Shown: positions 41,927-50,861, counted from the stretch's first letter. The stretch: 64,000 nt of DNA from Ensifer sp. LCM 4579 (GCF_001854885.1 NZ_MDDV01000009.1:127655-191654); one strand, 5' to 3'. Translations and numbers: made by a program. The notes: generated by a model not told the origin, from the sequence alone.

Positions 41927-43282
41927 TCACAATTCCGGCGGACTGACCGCTCGCCCTCTCGGTGGTTGCTCCTGGGCGATGCGAACCTTCAACTGCTGGA
42001 AAAGAGGATGCGCCTGTGGCTTACCGGTCATGATCCAATCGCGCAGCATAGGAGGCGCGAATATGCCCTCGGTCGCGACCATCGCGGCGCCGACAAGGCC
42101 GGATGAACTGCCCATCTGCGAGCGCACGATCTGCAGGTCGCGGCTGACCAGCGGATGGGAGGCGCCGTAGACCGCCTCACGCGCGGACGCGAGCAGGATG
42201 TCATTGGTCTGGGCGATCGATCCCGATAGCACGATCAATTCCGGGTTGAGCATATTAGCGAGCGTGGCGATCACCTGGCCGATCACCCGCCCGGATTGCG
42301 ACAGGATCTCGATGGCTGCGGTATCACCCATCTGGGCCGCATTGGCGACATCAATGGCGCTTACCTCGCCGCCGCGGCGTAGCTGCTCAGCAAGGATCTC
42401 GCTTGCGCCCCGCTCGGCGATCGCCCGACCTTCGCGCGCAATGTGGTCTGAACCAGCCATCGCCTCCAGCGTACCGCTCCTTTCGCCCACAGAAACCGGG
42501 ACAGAGCCAATCAAGCCGGCCGCGCCCTGGGCGCCGCGATAGAGCACGCCGTCGCTAACCAATCCCGCGCCAATGCGTTTTCCCACCTTCACGAAGAGCA
42601 TGGTTCGGTGGCTGATGCCAGCACCAGCGTGCAGTTCGCCCATCGTCATGGTCTCGACGCTCGAGCGCATCCAGACGGGCGCGTCGAAGGTGCCGGCAAG
42701 CGTTTCAACGAGTGGAAAGCGCTCCCAACCCGGCAGGACCGGCGGCGTCGCCCGCTGGAAGAGCGTTTCGCCGCCATCCGGCACCGCCCCCGGAACAGAG
42801 ATTGATATGCCCCAGAGATCCGGACCACCCGGCTGCCGATCGAGAATCCAGCGGAACAGCGTCACGAGCCGTTCGCAAAGGGCGGAAACGGGTTGGGTCA
42901 GATCGGCGGCCTCGTGATGCTCCATCAGGAGATCGCCGCCGAGATTGGCAATACCAACTCCGAGCGCCGTCTGGTCAAGGGTGGCAACAAGGATGCGGCC
43001 ACGCTCCGATAGGAAGCGAACGAGTCGCGGGGCGCGACCACCTGTTGCAACTCCGAGCTCGCTTTCATCGACGAGGCCGAGTTCGCTCAGGGTGCCCAGA
43101 CGATCAGCCACCACAGCGCGGCCCAGTTCGCTCTGGCGCTCGATCTCCTGACGGGTCGTGGCCTGTTCGGTCCGCACCAGATTGAGGATTTCGACGAGGC
43201 TGGGCGCTGCAGTTTCCGAAACCCGAGGGCGCCCTTTGCGCCTCGGTCGCAACTCAGCCTCAACCGCTGCCGTCGACGGCAT
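41927..43282 (-). CDS. ROK family transcriptional repressor
   Basis: This gene encodes 451 residues. The N-terminal winged helix is in residues 25-85 (SLVEILNLVRTEQATTRQEI, VVADRLGTLSELGLVDESEL). The ROK domain follows (WGISISVPGAVPDGGETLFQ, KVGKRIGAGLVSDGVLYRGA, AGLIGSVPVSVGERSGTLEA, MLNPELIVLSGSIAQTND). The zinc-binding Cys-rich motif of many ROK proteins is missing: the place reads VPVSVGERSGTLEAMAG. AAAGGA before ATG 43282 supports the start. It is divergent from the sugar operon and is its likely repressor. Confidence 0.88.
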   Translation of the reverse strand: MPSTAAVEAELRPRRKGRPRVSETAAPSLVEILNLVRTEQATTRQEIERQSELGRAVVADRLGTLSELGLVDESELGVATGGRAPRLVRFLSERGRILVATLDQTALGVGIANLGGDLLMEHHEAADLTQPVSALCERLVTLFRWILDRQPGGPDLWGISISVPGAVPDGGETLFQRATPPVLPGWERFPLVETLAGTFDAPVWMRSSVETMTMGELHAGAGISHRTMLFVKVGKRIGAGLVSDGVLYRGAQGAAGLIGSVPVSVGERSGTLEAMAGSDHIAREGRAIAERGASEILAEQLRRGGEVSAIDVANAAQMGDTAAIEILSQSGRVIGQVIATLANMLNPELIVLSGSIAQTNDILLASAREAVYGASHPLVSRDLQIVRSQMGSSSGLVGAAMVATEGIFAPPMLRDWIMTGKPQAHPLFQQLKVRIAQEQPPRGRAVSPPEL

Positions 43283-43357
43283 GTGCTTCATCCTTTCGAG
43301 AGCGACGTCAAGTCCGTTGGATTCCTTGATAAAGACGATGTTTCCGACTAGCAATAG

Positions 43358-43388
43358 CAAACTTCTGTCTTTTTACTGCATAAGTTTG
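43358..43388. promoter_or_regulatory. candidate operator of the ROK repressor
   Basis: CAAACTT (43358-43364) and AAGTTTG (43382-43388) form a perfect inverted repeat with a 17-base centre in the AT-rich spacer between the ROK gene and the sugar operon. A TATAAT at about 43401 and a TTGACA at about 43412 are nearby. The symmetry and place fit an operator for both promoters. Confidence 0.45.
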
Positions 43389-43478
43389 GTTAAATATGCA
43401 TTTATAATGTTGACATATATTTTTTGTCGGCGTAGGAGGGGCGGCATAAGGTCGAAGACGGGTCCAGGGAGGTAACCG

Positions 43479-44291
43479 ATGGCGGACTTTAAGCTTGCCT
43501 ATCACGCGAACTGCTGGGGGGCGCTCGGAGGCGATGCGGTCGGCGTGACCTCCATCACCCGGCTTGCTTACCGGACGTTCGGCGACATGGCTCAAGCCTT
43601 CGCCGACATTGCCGCGGCGGGGTACGAGGGCGTCGAGCTGTTCGACGGCAATCTTCTCGATTTCAGTGCCGGCGACATGCGGGCGCTGCTCGCCGACAAT
43701 GGCCTGAAGCTCGTGGCCACCTATGCCGGCGGCAACTTCATCTTCGACGACGTCCTTCCCGAAGAACTGGCGAGGATCGTTCGGGCGGCCGACCGAGCGG
43801 CGGAGTTGGGCGCACCGCACCTGGTGGTCGGCGGCGGCGCGAAGCGCTTCGACGGAACACGCGAACCTGACTACCACAAGCTTGCGGCGGCCCTCGACCG
43901 GGTAAAGGAAATCGCTGACGCGCGCGGCCTTCGCGCTCACTACCATCCGCATCTGTCGACGATCGTCGAAGGGCCGGCGGAGGTGAGCAAGATCTTCGGC
44001 CTGACTGGTATCGACTTCTGCCCTGACACCGCACATCTGGCGGCAGCCGGTGGTGATCCCGCAGCGCTCATCCGCGAGCACGCCTCGCGCATCAGCTACG
44101 TCCACTTGAAGGGCTTTCAGAAAGATCCCTTTGCTTTCACGCCTCTCGACCGCGGTGACGTGGCGACGGACACGATTATTACCGCTCTTCGCGAGATCGG
44201 CTTTGGCGGCTGGGTGTGCACGGAACTGGATTCCTGGCCCGATCCGCTCGAAGGCGCGCGGCTCAGCATGAACTACCTGAAAACGGCCTGA
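43479..44291 (+). CDS. sugar phosphate isomerase/epimerase (xylose-isomerase-like TIM barrel)
   Basis: This gene encodes 270 residues of a TIM-barrel fold like IolE and IolH. Likely metal ligands are the Glu in YEGVELFDGNLLDF, the Glu and Asp positions near IDFCPDTAHLAA, the His in ISYVHLKGFQ and the Glu in GGWVCTELDSWP. It would isomerise, epimerise or dehydrate a keto-sugar or inositol-like compound. It is the first gene of the plus-strand sugar operon, with GGGAGG upstream, 47 bases before the binding protein gene. The exact substrate cannot be told. Confidence 0.83.
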   Translation: MADFKLAYHANCWGALGGDAVGVTSITRLAYRTFGDMAQAFADIAAAGYEGVELFDGNLLDFSAGDMRALLADNGLKLVATYAGGNFIFDDVLPEELARIVRAADRAAELGAPHLVVGGGAKRFDGTREPDYHKLAAALDRVKEIADARGLRAHYHPHLSTIVEGPAEVSKIFGLTGIDFCPDTAHLAAAGGDPAALIREHASRISYVHLKGFQKDPFAFTPLDRGDVATDTIITALREIGFGGWVCTELDSWPDPLEGARLSMNYLKTA

Positions 44292-44337
44292 CGGCCCGCA
44301 ACCGGGGCTCAAGCCCCATCTCTTGGGAGGAGAAATG

Positions 44338-45459
44338 ATGTTTACGAGACGAAACCTTTTGAGCTCGGCTGCAGCGCTGGTTCTGGTCCTTGGCGCCGGC
44401 ATGCCGGCCCTTGCCGATCCCGATTCAGCGCTCGCGAAACTCCAGGAAACAGTTCTCTCGAAGGGACCATCCGGCGAAGATCCTGCGCCGGCGTCCGCGG
44501 TCAGCCTGACCGATGAGGAACTGGCGAAGATCAAGGGCATGAAGGCGACGGCCGCGATCGTTATGCACTATGGCGGCAACGACTGGTCGCGTGCCCAGAT
44601 CAACGGTCTCCAGACGCAGTTTGCCGCCATGGGCATCAAGGTCATCGCCGTCACCGACGCAGGCTTCAAGCCCGAGAAGCAGGTGGCCGATCTCGAGACG
44701 ATCATGGCGCAGAAACCAAACATCATCGTCTCCATCCCGACCGATCCGACGGCGACCGCCGCGGCCTACAAGGCGGCCGCCGACGCCGGTACGAAGCTCG
44801 TCTTTATGGACAACGTGCCGGCCGGTTTCACCGCTGGCAAGGACTATGTCTCGGTGGTCTCGGCCGACAATTACGGCAACGGCGTTGCCGCGGCGCATCT
44901 GATGGCCAAGGCCCTGAACGGTGAAGGCGAGATCGGTCTCGTCTACCACGCGGCCGACTTCTTCGTGACGAGACAGCGCTACGATGCCTTCAAAGCGACG
45001 ATCACATCGGACTATCCCGACATCAAGATCGTCGCTGAGCAGGGCATCGGCGGGCCGGATTTCTCGGGTGACGCGGAGAAGGCGGCATCGGCGATCTTGA
45101 CCTCCAACCCCAATGTCAAGGGCATATGGGCGGTCTGGGACGTGCCTGCCGAGGGTGTGGTCTCCGCGGCACGCAATGCCGGCCGCGACGATCTCATCAT
45201 CACCACGATCGACCTCGGCGAAAACGTCGCAATCTCTATGGCGCAGGACGGCTTCGTAAAGGGTCTCGGCGCCCAGCGGCCTTACGACGCCGGTGTGGTC
45301 GAGGCCAAGCTTGCTGGCTATGCGCTCATCGGCAAACAGGCACCGGCCTTCGTGGCACTGCCGGCCCTGCCGGTAACGAAGGACAACCTGCTCGAGGCCT
45401 GGAAGACGGTCTATTCGACGGAAGCGACCGACAACATCAAGGCCAGCCTTGAGCAGTGA
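44338..45459 (+). CDS. sugar ABC transporter, periplasmic binding protein
   Basis: This gene encodes 373 residues. The N-terminus MFTRRNLLSSAAALVLVLGA has twin arginines and a hydrophobic core, so export may be by Tat or Sec. The mature protein is a type I (ribose-like) binding fold: IVMHYGGNDWSRAQINGLQT, IVSIPTDPTATAAAYKAAAD, GEIGLVYHAADFFVTRQRYD and VKGIWAVWDVPAEGVVSAAR. GGGAGGAG precedes the ATG; another ATG three bases earlier is equally possible. It feeds the permease at 48317. The ligand is probably a monosaccharide or polyol. Confidence 0.9.
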   Translation: MFTRRNLLSSAAALVLVLGAGMPALADPDSALAKLQETVLSKGPSGEDPAPASAVSLTDEELAKIKGMKATAAIVMHYGGNDWSRAQINGLQTQFAAMGIKVIAVTDAGFKPEKQVADLETIMAQKPNIIVSIPTDPTATAAAYKAAADAGTKLVFMDNVPAGFTAGKDYVSVVSADNYGNGVAAAHLMAKALNGEGEIGLVYHAADFFVTRQRYDAFKATITSDYPDIKIVAEQGIGGPDFSGDAEKAASAILTSNPNVKGIWAVWDVPAEGVVSAARNAGRDDLIITTIDLGENVAISMAQDGFVKGLGAQRPYDAGVVEAKLAGYALIGKQAPAFVALPALPVTKDNLLEAWKTVYSTEATDNIKASLEQ

Positions 45460-45586
45460 TCTGCCCGGTGCGCGGGATGACTGATCGTTCCGCGTCCTTT
45501 GGAACCCGCGGGCTCGCGCAAAACTGCCGAGCCTGTTGGGGAGACTTGGGCAGGCGCAGCCGCCCGAACCACTCAGGAGAAAACCG

Positions 45587-46753
45587 ATGACCAAAGTGAT
45601 GAACGTCGCCTTGATCGGCGGCGGGTTCATGGGCAAGGCCCATGCCATGGCCTATGCCTCGATGCCGATGTTCTTTTGGCCCGCACCCGCCATCCCGCAC
45701 CGCAAGGTCGTCGTCGACGTGACCGACGGCATGGCCGAGGAAGCCCGCCGTCGCTACGGCTTCGACGAAGCATCCTCCGACTGGCGGGCGGTCGTCAACC
45801 GACCTGACATCGACGTGGTCGACATCTGCACACCGAACAATATCCATGCCGAGATCGCCATCGAAGCCGCAAGGGCCGGCAAGCACATCATCTGCGAAAA
45901 GCCTCTTGCCCGCACGGTCGAGGAGGCGCGCGCCATGCGCGATGCGGTCAATGCCGCCGGCGTCATTCACATGGTCGCCTTCAACTACCGCCGCACGCCT
46001 GCCGTGGCCCTCGCCAAGAAATATATTGAGGAAGACCGCATCGGCCGTATCCTGAACTTCCGCGGCACCTATCTGCAGGACTGGTCGGCCGATCCGGACA
46101 GCCCGCTTTCATGGCGCTTCCAGAAGAAGATTGCAGGTTCCGGCACTGTCGGCGACATCGGCACGCATGTGGTCGACCTCGCGCATTACCTCGTCGGCCC
46201 GATCGCCGAGGTCAGCGCCATCACGACGACATATAACAAGACCCGCCCGCTGCAGCAGGGCGGCGTCGACAAGCTCGGTGCCGCCGAAAAGTCCAAGGAT
46301 GCCGAGCGCGGCGAGGTCGACGTCGACGATGAAGTCGTCTCGATGCTGAAGTTCGAGGGCGGCGCCATCGGCAGCCTCGAGGCGACCCGCAACGCCTATG
46401 GCCGCAATAACTTCATAACGCTGGAAATCCACGGCACCAAAGGCTCGATCCACTTCAATTACGAGCGTCGCGACGAGTTGCAGGTCATGTTCGCCGACGA
46501 TCCGGCCGATGCCCGCGGATTCCGCACTGTCTATACCGGTCCGGCGCACCCCTACGGCACCGGCCTCTGGCCGATTCCCGGACTCGGCATCGGCTATTCC
46601 GAAACCAAGATCGTCGAATGCTTCGATTTCTTCTCCGCCATTGCCAAAGGCCAGCAGCCGAGTCCCAATTTCGAAGACGGCTTGCTGACGGAGCTCGTGG
46701 CCGAGGCCCTTCTCCGTTCTGGAGAAACCGGCAAATGGGAGAAGGTGGGATGA
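45587..46753 (+). CDS. Gfo/Idh/MocA family oxidoreductase
   Basis: This gene encodes 388 residues. The Rossmann part has MNVALIGGGFMGKAHAMAYA, DIDVVDICTPNNIHAEIAIE and GKHIICEKPLARTVEEARAM with the conserved EKP lysine. The second domain has GTVGDIGTHVVDLAHYLVGP with the catalytic Asp and His pair. It would oxidise a hydroxyl of a sugar or cyclitol with NAD(P). The C-terminal block GYSETKIVECFDFFSAIAKG is shared with a subgroup that, as I recall, includes levoglucosan dehydrogenase. CAGGAGAAAA sets the start. It overlaps the ATPase gene by ATGA. Confidence 0.88.
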   Translation: MTKVMNVALIGGGFMGKAHAMAYASMPMFFWPAPAIPHRKVVVDVTDGMAEEARRRYGFDEASSDWRAVVNRPDIDVVDICTPNNIHAEIAIEAARAGKHIICEKPLARTVEEARAMRDAVNAAGVIHMVAFNYRRTPAVALAKKYIEEDRIGRILNFRGTYLQDWSADPDSPLSWRFQKKIAGSGTVGDIGTHVVDLAHYLVGPIAEVSAITTTYNKTRPLQQGGVDKLGAAEKSKDAERGEVDVDDEVVSMLKFEGGAIGSLEATRNAYGRNNFITLEIHGTKGSIHFNYERRDELQVMFADDPADARGFRTVYTGPAHPYGTGLWPIPGLGIGYSETKIVECFDFFSAIAKGQQPSPNFEDGLLTELVAEALLRSGETGKWEKVG

Positions 46754-48324
46754 ACGCGACGGTCGCGGCCGTCCGCATGAAGGGCATCTCCAAGGCATTT
46801 GGGGGTGTCCGGGCACTCGACGGCGTGGATTTCGAAGTTCTGCCAGGGGAGGTCCATGCGCTTCTCGGCGGCAACGGTGCCGGCAAGTCCACGATCCTGA
46901 AGGTCCTGAACGGGGTACACCATCCCGACCAAGGAACGATCGAGGTCGGCGGCGTGCCACTGACCACGCATACGCCGGAAGCATCCCGAGCCGCCGGCAT
47001 CGCGATGAACTACCAGGAAATGAGCCTCATCCCGACGCTGACGGTGGCGCAGAACGTGTTCCTCACGCGTGAGAGCCGCGATGGCATGGGGCTTATCGAC
47101 GATGCGGCGGCCGAGCGTCGCGCGGCTGAGATCTTCGCGCTTCTCGAAGTCTCCGTCGATCCCAAGGCGATCGTCGGCGACCTGGGCGCAGGCCAGAAAC
47201 AGCTCACGGAAATCGCCAAGGCGATCTCGCAGGATGCGAAGGTCCTCATCCTCGATGAACCATCGACGGCACTTGCGGTTTCGGACGTGGAACGCCTCTT
47301 CGTCTTCCTTCGCAAGTTGAGGGCCAAGGGTGTGGCGATCATCTATGTCAGCCATCGCATGGACGAGATCGCCCGCATCGCCGACCGTGCCACGATCCTG
47401 CGTGACGGCCGGCATGTCATCACCGCGCCGCTCAGCGAACTGCCGATCGATGCGATGATCGAGCATATCGTCGGCAAGCGCTCGAAAGGACTGTCAGACG
47501 TCGAGCGCGGCAAGGCCGTCAGGGGCGAAGTGCTGCTGGAACTGGATGGCGTCACCGGCGCGCACAAGCCCGAGAATGTTTCCCTGACCCTGCATCGCGG
47601 CGAGGTCTTGGGCCTCGCGGGCCTGCTCGGGTCCGGGCGCTCTTCGCTCGCCCGTGTGGTGGCCGGCATGGAGCCGGCGACGAGGGGAGAAATCCGTATC
47701 AAGGGCCGTCCGGTTACGATCCGCAAGCCGGGCGATGCGATCGCCGCCGGCATAGCCTTGGTGCCGGAGGCGCGGGCGACAGAGGGAATCATTCCGGCCC
47801 ATTCGGTGGCTTCCAACATGATCCTTGCAGTCATCGACCGCCTCTCCAAGGCAGGCCTTGTCGACGGCAAGGCGGCGAACGACCTCACCGACGCGCAAAT
47901 CAAGCGGCTTTCGGTTAAGACCGCCAGCCGCGATCACGCCGTCTCCACGCTGTCGGGCGGCAACCAGCAGAAGGTGGTGATCGGCAAGTGGCTGGCGACC
48001 GATCCCGACATCCTCATCCTCGACGAACCGACCGCCGGCATCGATATCGGTTCGAAATCGGAAATCATTCGGCTTGTCCGCGAGCTCGCCGCATCAGGCA
48101 AGGGGATCATCATGATTTCCTCGGAGCTCTCCGAGCTACTGACCGCCTGTGACCGCATCCTCGTCATGTCTGATGGACGCGTGCACCAGGACCTGCCGCG
48201 CGAGGCATTCGACGATCCCGCGGTGCCGGCGGATGACATGGCCCATCGGCTCCAGGCAGCCGAACAGCGGCTGCAGATCGAGATCCAGAGGGCTTTGAAG
48301 GCCCAGGAGGTTTCCCATGGCTAA
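46750..48324 (+). CDS. sugar ABC transporter, duplicated ATP-binding protein
   Basis: This gene encodes 524 residues with two ATPase halves, the RbsA/XylG layout. Half one has Walker A GGNGAGKST, signature LGAGQKQLTEIAKAI and Walker B LILDEPSTAL. Half two has the degenerate Walker A LLGSGRSSLARV, signature LSGGNQQKVVIGKWL and Walker B LILDEPTAGIDIGS. The weak second P-loop is normal for this family. It drives the permease encoded seven bases inside its 3' end. Confidence 0.94.
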   Translation: MNATVAAVRMKGISKAFGGVRALDGVDFEVLPGEVHALLGGNGAGKSTILKVLNGVHHPDQGTIEVGGVPLTTHTPEASRAAGIAMNYQEMSLIPTLTVAQNVFLTRESRDGMGLIDDAAAERRAAEIFALLEVSVDPKAIVGDLGAGQKQLTEIAKAISQDAKVLILDEPSTALAVSDVERLFVFLRKLRAKGVAIIYVSHRMDEIARIADRATILRDGRHVITAPLSELPIDAMIEHIVGKRSKGLSDVERGKAVRGEVLLELDGVTGAHKPENVSLTLHRGEVLGLAGLLGSGRSSLARVVAGMEPATRGEIRIKGRPVTIRKPGDAIAAGIALVPEARATEGIIPAHSVASNMILAVIDRLSKAGLVDGKAANDLTDAQIKRLSVKTASRDHAVSTLSGGNQQKVVIGKWLATDPDILILDEPTAGIDIGSKSEIIRLVRELAASGKGIIMISSELSELLTACDRILVMSDGRVHQDLPREAFDDPAVPADDMAHRLQAAEQRLQIEIQRALKAQEVSHG

Positions 48325-49252
48325 CGCCTTCCTTGCCAATTGGCGACAGAATATCATCTATATCGGTTTCGTCGTGATCTTCATCGTCTTTGCTCTGGCG
48401 CTGAACGACAAGGGCTTCCTCAATCCGAACAACCTGCTGAACATCGTCCGGCAAACAGCGATGATCGCGGTGATGGCAATCGCCATAACCTTTGTTCTTT
48501 CAGCCGGCGAGATCGATCTCTCGGTTGGGGCAGTGGCAGGGCTGACGACGGTCACGGTCGCCATGGCGATCGCCGTTGGCGGTCCCTTGGCCGGTATTGC
48601 CGCTGGCATAGCGACCGGACTTGCCGTCGGCATGTTCAACGGTTGGCTGACGACCAGGATCGGCATTCCCTCCTTTCTAACGACACTTGCCATGATGGGG
48701 ATTGCCAAGGGTGTCGCCATGTGGATTTCGGCCACGGCCGCGGTGCCCATCCTATCGCGGAACTACTCCTGGGTATTCGGCGGCGGCAATATCGGCCCTG
48801 TCCCCGTATTGCTCCTGTGGATGGCGATCCTTGGCTGCATCGGCCACGTCGCGTTGCGTCGCTCCAGCTTTGGCCGGCGGGTGCTGGCGACCGGCGGTGG
48901 GGAGACTGCGGCGCGCTATTCAGGCATCGAAACCGGCAACATCAAATTCAAGGTACTCGTCATCTCTTCATGTGCGGCGGCGCTTGCGGGCATGCTCTAT
49001 GCCGGCCGCCTGCAGTCCGGCCGCTTCCAGTTGGGAGAAGGGGACGAGCTTTCCGTCATCGCCGCGGCCGTGCTCGGCGGCACGAGTCTCTTCGGCGGCA
49101 AGGGCACCGTGATCGGCACGATCGTGGGAGCATTGATGATTGGCCTCATCAATAACGGCCTCATCCTGTTGGGCCTCGAATTCAGCCAGCAGCTCATCGC
49201 CCGCGGCGGTATCATCATCCTTGCCGTAGCGCTCAGCCAGAAGCGGAGTTGA
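48317..49252 (+). CDS. sugar ABC transporter permease (RbsC-like)
   Basis: This gene encodes 311 residues with eight to ten membrane helices. IRQTAMIAVMAIAITFVL-type sequence, SAGEIDLSVGAVAGLTTVTV, LTTRIGIPSFLTTLAMMGIA and AVLGGTSLFGGKGTVIGTIV are the RbsC family blocks. It would act as a homodimer, as no second permease gene is present. Its ATG overlaps the ATPase gene. The monooxygenase-fold gene follows three bases after the stop. Confidence 0.93.
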   Translation: MANAFLANWRQNIIYIGFVVIFIVFALALNDKGFLNPNNLLNIVRQTAMIAVMAIAITFVLSAGEIDLSVGAVAGLTTVTVAMAIAVGGPLAGIAAGIATGLAVGMFNGWLTTRIGIPSFLTTLAMMGIAKGVAMWISATAAVPILSRNYSWVFGGGNIGPVPVLLLWMAILGCIGHVALRRSSFGRRVLATGGGETAARYSGIETGNIKFKVLVISSCAAALAGMLYAGRLQSGRFQLGEGDELSVIAAAVLGGTSLFGGKGTVIGTIVGALMIGLINNGLILLGLEFSQQLIARGGIIILAVALSQKRS

Positions 49253-49255
49253 GCC

Positions 49256-49555
49256 ATGGCTGTCACTATTATCGGAACCGTCATCGCCCACCCGGAAACC
49301 CGGGCGGAGCTCGAGGACCTGCTTGCCGCCCAGGTCGCACCGACGCGCGCGGAGCCTGGATGCATCAACTACGATTTTCATGTCGATGCTGGAGATCCTT
49401 GCGTCTTCGTCTTCTACGAAAACTGGAAGAGCCAGGAAGACCTTGAGACCCATATGCAAATGCCGCATCTCAGGCCCCTGCTCAGCGAGATCGGCCGGCT
49501 TCTGGCCGCACCGATCGAGATCCGGCATCTGCGAATGCTCAGCAATAGGGCCTGA
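49256..49555 (+). CDS. small antibiotic-biosynthesis-monooxygenase-fold protein (YgiN/LsrG-like)
   Basis: This gene encodes 99 residues. GTVIAHPETRAELEDLLAAQ, RAEPGCINYDFHVDAGDPCV and YENWKSQEDLETHMQMPHL are the ABM-domain blocks. Family members include quinol monooxygenases and LsrG, which isomerises a phosphorylated signal sugar. As the last gene of a sugar operon, only three bases after the permease, an LsrG-like isomerase or aldehyde-handling role seems more likely than oxygenation. That is inference. The fold call is firm. Confidence 0.8.
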   Translation: MAVTIIGTVIAHPETRAELEDLLAAQVAPTRAEPGCINYDFHVDAGDPCVFVFYENWKSQEDLETHMQMPHLRPLLSEIGRLLAAPIEIRHLRMLSNRA

Positions 49556-49775
49556 TTTAGCCTGACCAGTCCGACGCCGAAGGACTGAACGCTTTCGATT
49601 TCGTCGAAGCAAAGGCGCTCATGCCTTGCGCGTACCGCTGGCGATCTCGTTGACAACGCTGCTGAAGCCACTTTGTTCGCATGCCCTCACTGCACCGTTT
49701 CGAGCTTTGGTCGGCCCGGGGACGGGAACGGCTCGCCTTCGGCCATGCCGTTTTACCGCCGCTGGCGGTGCAGGG

Positions 49776-50693
49776 TCACGGCGCCTGAGCGGCCTGCGGG
49801 CGCACGAAGATCGAGGAGACCTCAGACATTTCCGAGCAGATACTCTTCTCGATGCGGGCGACGCAGGCTTCGAGATCCGGCGTCGTCAGCTCATCCTTGA
49901 ACTCTACGCTCAGCGAGGCAAGCACGTCTGTCGGTCCAAGATGGACGGTGAGGATGTCGTTGACACGCACGACGTCCTTGTCAGCGCTCGCCAATTCCAC
50001 GATCCGGCGGCGCACCGGAGCCAAGGCCTGTTCCCCGATGAGAAGCCCCTTGCTCTCGCGCGCGAGGAAGATGGCGGTGGTGGCGAGCACAAGTCCGATG
50101 CCGATGGATCCCGCGCCGTCGAGCTCCGGTATGCGCAGGATATGGGCAGCGGTAATCGCCACGAACGCAACGGCGAGGCCGAGAAGGGCTGCGGAATCCT
50201 CGAACAGCACGGTGAAGGTCGTGGGATCCTTGCTTCTCCGCACGGCGGCAATATAGCCAAGCTCACCTTTTTCGCGACGAAAGTGTTTTAGCGCAATCCA
50301 CCAGGCGGTGCCTTCGAAGACGGCGGACAGAGCCAACACTGCATAATTGACCGCAATGTTCTCGACAGGCTCCGGATGGATGAGATGTGAAATTCCCTCG
50401 TAGAACGAGATTCCGGCACCGAGCGCGAACACCAGAAGCGCAACGATGAAGCTCCAGAAGTAGATTTCCCGACCGTGGCCGAGCGGGTGGTTTTCGTCCG
50501 CTGGGCGCGCCGCCCTTCGCAGGCCATAAAGGAGGAGGAGTTCGTTCCCCGTATCGACCAGCGAATGGACGCCCTCGCTCAACATGGCAGAGCTGCCGGT
50601 GAAGAAGGCGGCAGCGAATTTGGTAAGAGCAATGAGAAAATTGCCGGCAAGCGCCGCGTAGATCACTCGAGTCGAGCCGGACTGGGCCGCCAT
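49776..50693 (-). CDS. cation diffusion facilitator family transporter
   Basis: This gene encodes 305 residues with six predicted membrane helices. SSAMLSEGVHSLVDTGNELL carries the HxxxD metal site of helix two, DENHPLGHGREIYFWSFIVA follows, and FEDSAALLGLAVAFVAITAA holds the aspartate of helix five. The C-terminal cytoplasmic domain is in residues 220-300. It exports a divalent metal (zinc, iron, manganese or cobalt) in exchange for protons. An EcfG-like promoter lies 144 bases upstream. It faces the sugar operon convergently. Confidence 0.9.
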   Translation of the reverse strand: MAAQSGSTRVIYAALAGNFLIALTKFAAAFFTGSSAMLSEGVHSLVDTGNELLLLYGLRRAARPADENHPLGHGREIYFWSFIVALLVFALGAGISFYEGISHLIHPEPVENIAVNYAVLALSAVFEGTAWWIALKHFRREKGELGYIAAVRRSKDPTTFTVLFEDSAALLGLAVAFVAITAAHILRIPELDGAGSIGIGLVLATTAIFLARESKGLLIGEQALAPVRRRIVELASADKDVVRVNDILTVHLGPTDVLASLSVEFKDELTTPDLEACVARIEKSICSEMSEVSSIFVRPQAAQAP

Positions 50694-50836
50694 TTCGATG
50701 TCCTTCTCCTGCGATCACGTCGCGTCGGTATCATGCTGCCCAGCCGAAGCTCGAAGGCAGCTTGCCTTTTCCGCCACGTGCCGGAGCGCTTGATCGCTAA
50801 CCTGTCGCGCGACGACCGTAAGCGCCCCTTGCTCGG

Positions 50837-50861
50837 AACCGAGCGGAGGGAGAGATGTTCC
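50837..50861 (-). promoter_or_regulatory. EcfG/RpoE2-like promoter for the cation diffusion facilitator gene
   Basis: On the minus strand GGAAC (50861-50857) is followed after 16 bases by GGTT (50840-50837). The site is partly symmetrical: on the plus strand GGAAC (50836-50840) is followed by TGTT (50856-50859) as well. The minus-strand reading faces the transporter gene. Confidence 0.45.

Noticed and set aside
50836..50859. Plus-strand GGAAC-N15/16-TGTT
   Set aside because: It is the mirror of the minus-strand site at 50837-50861 and has no plus-strand gene behind it.
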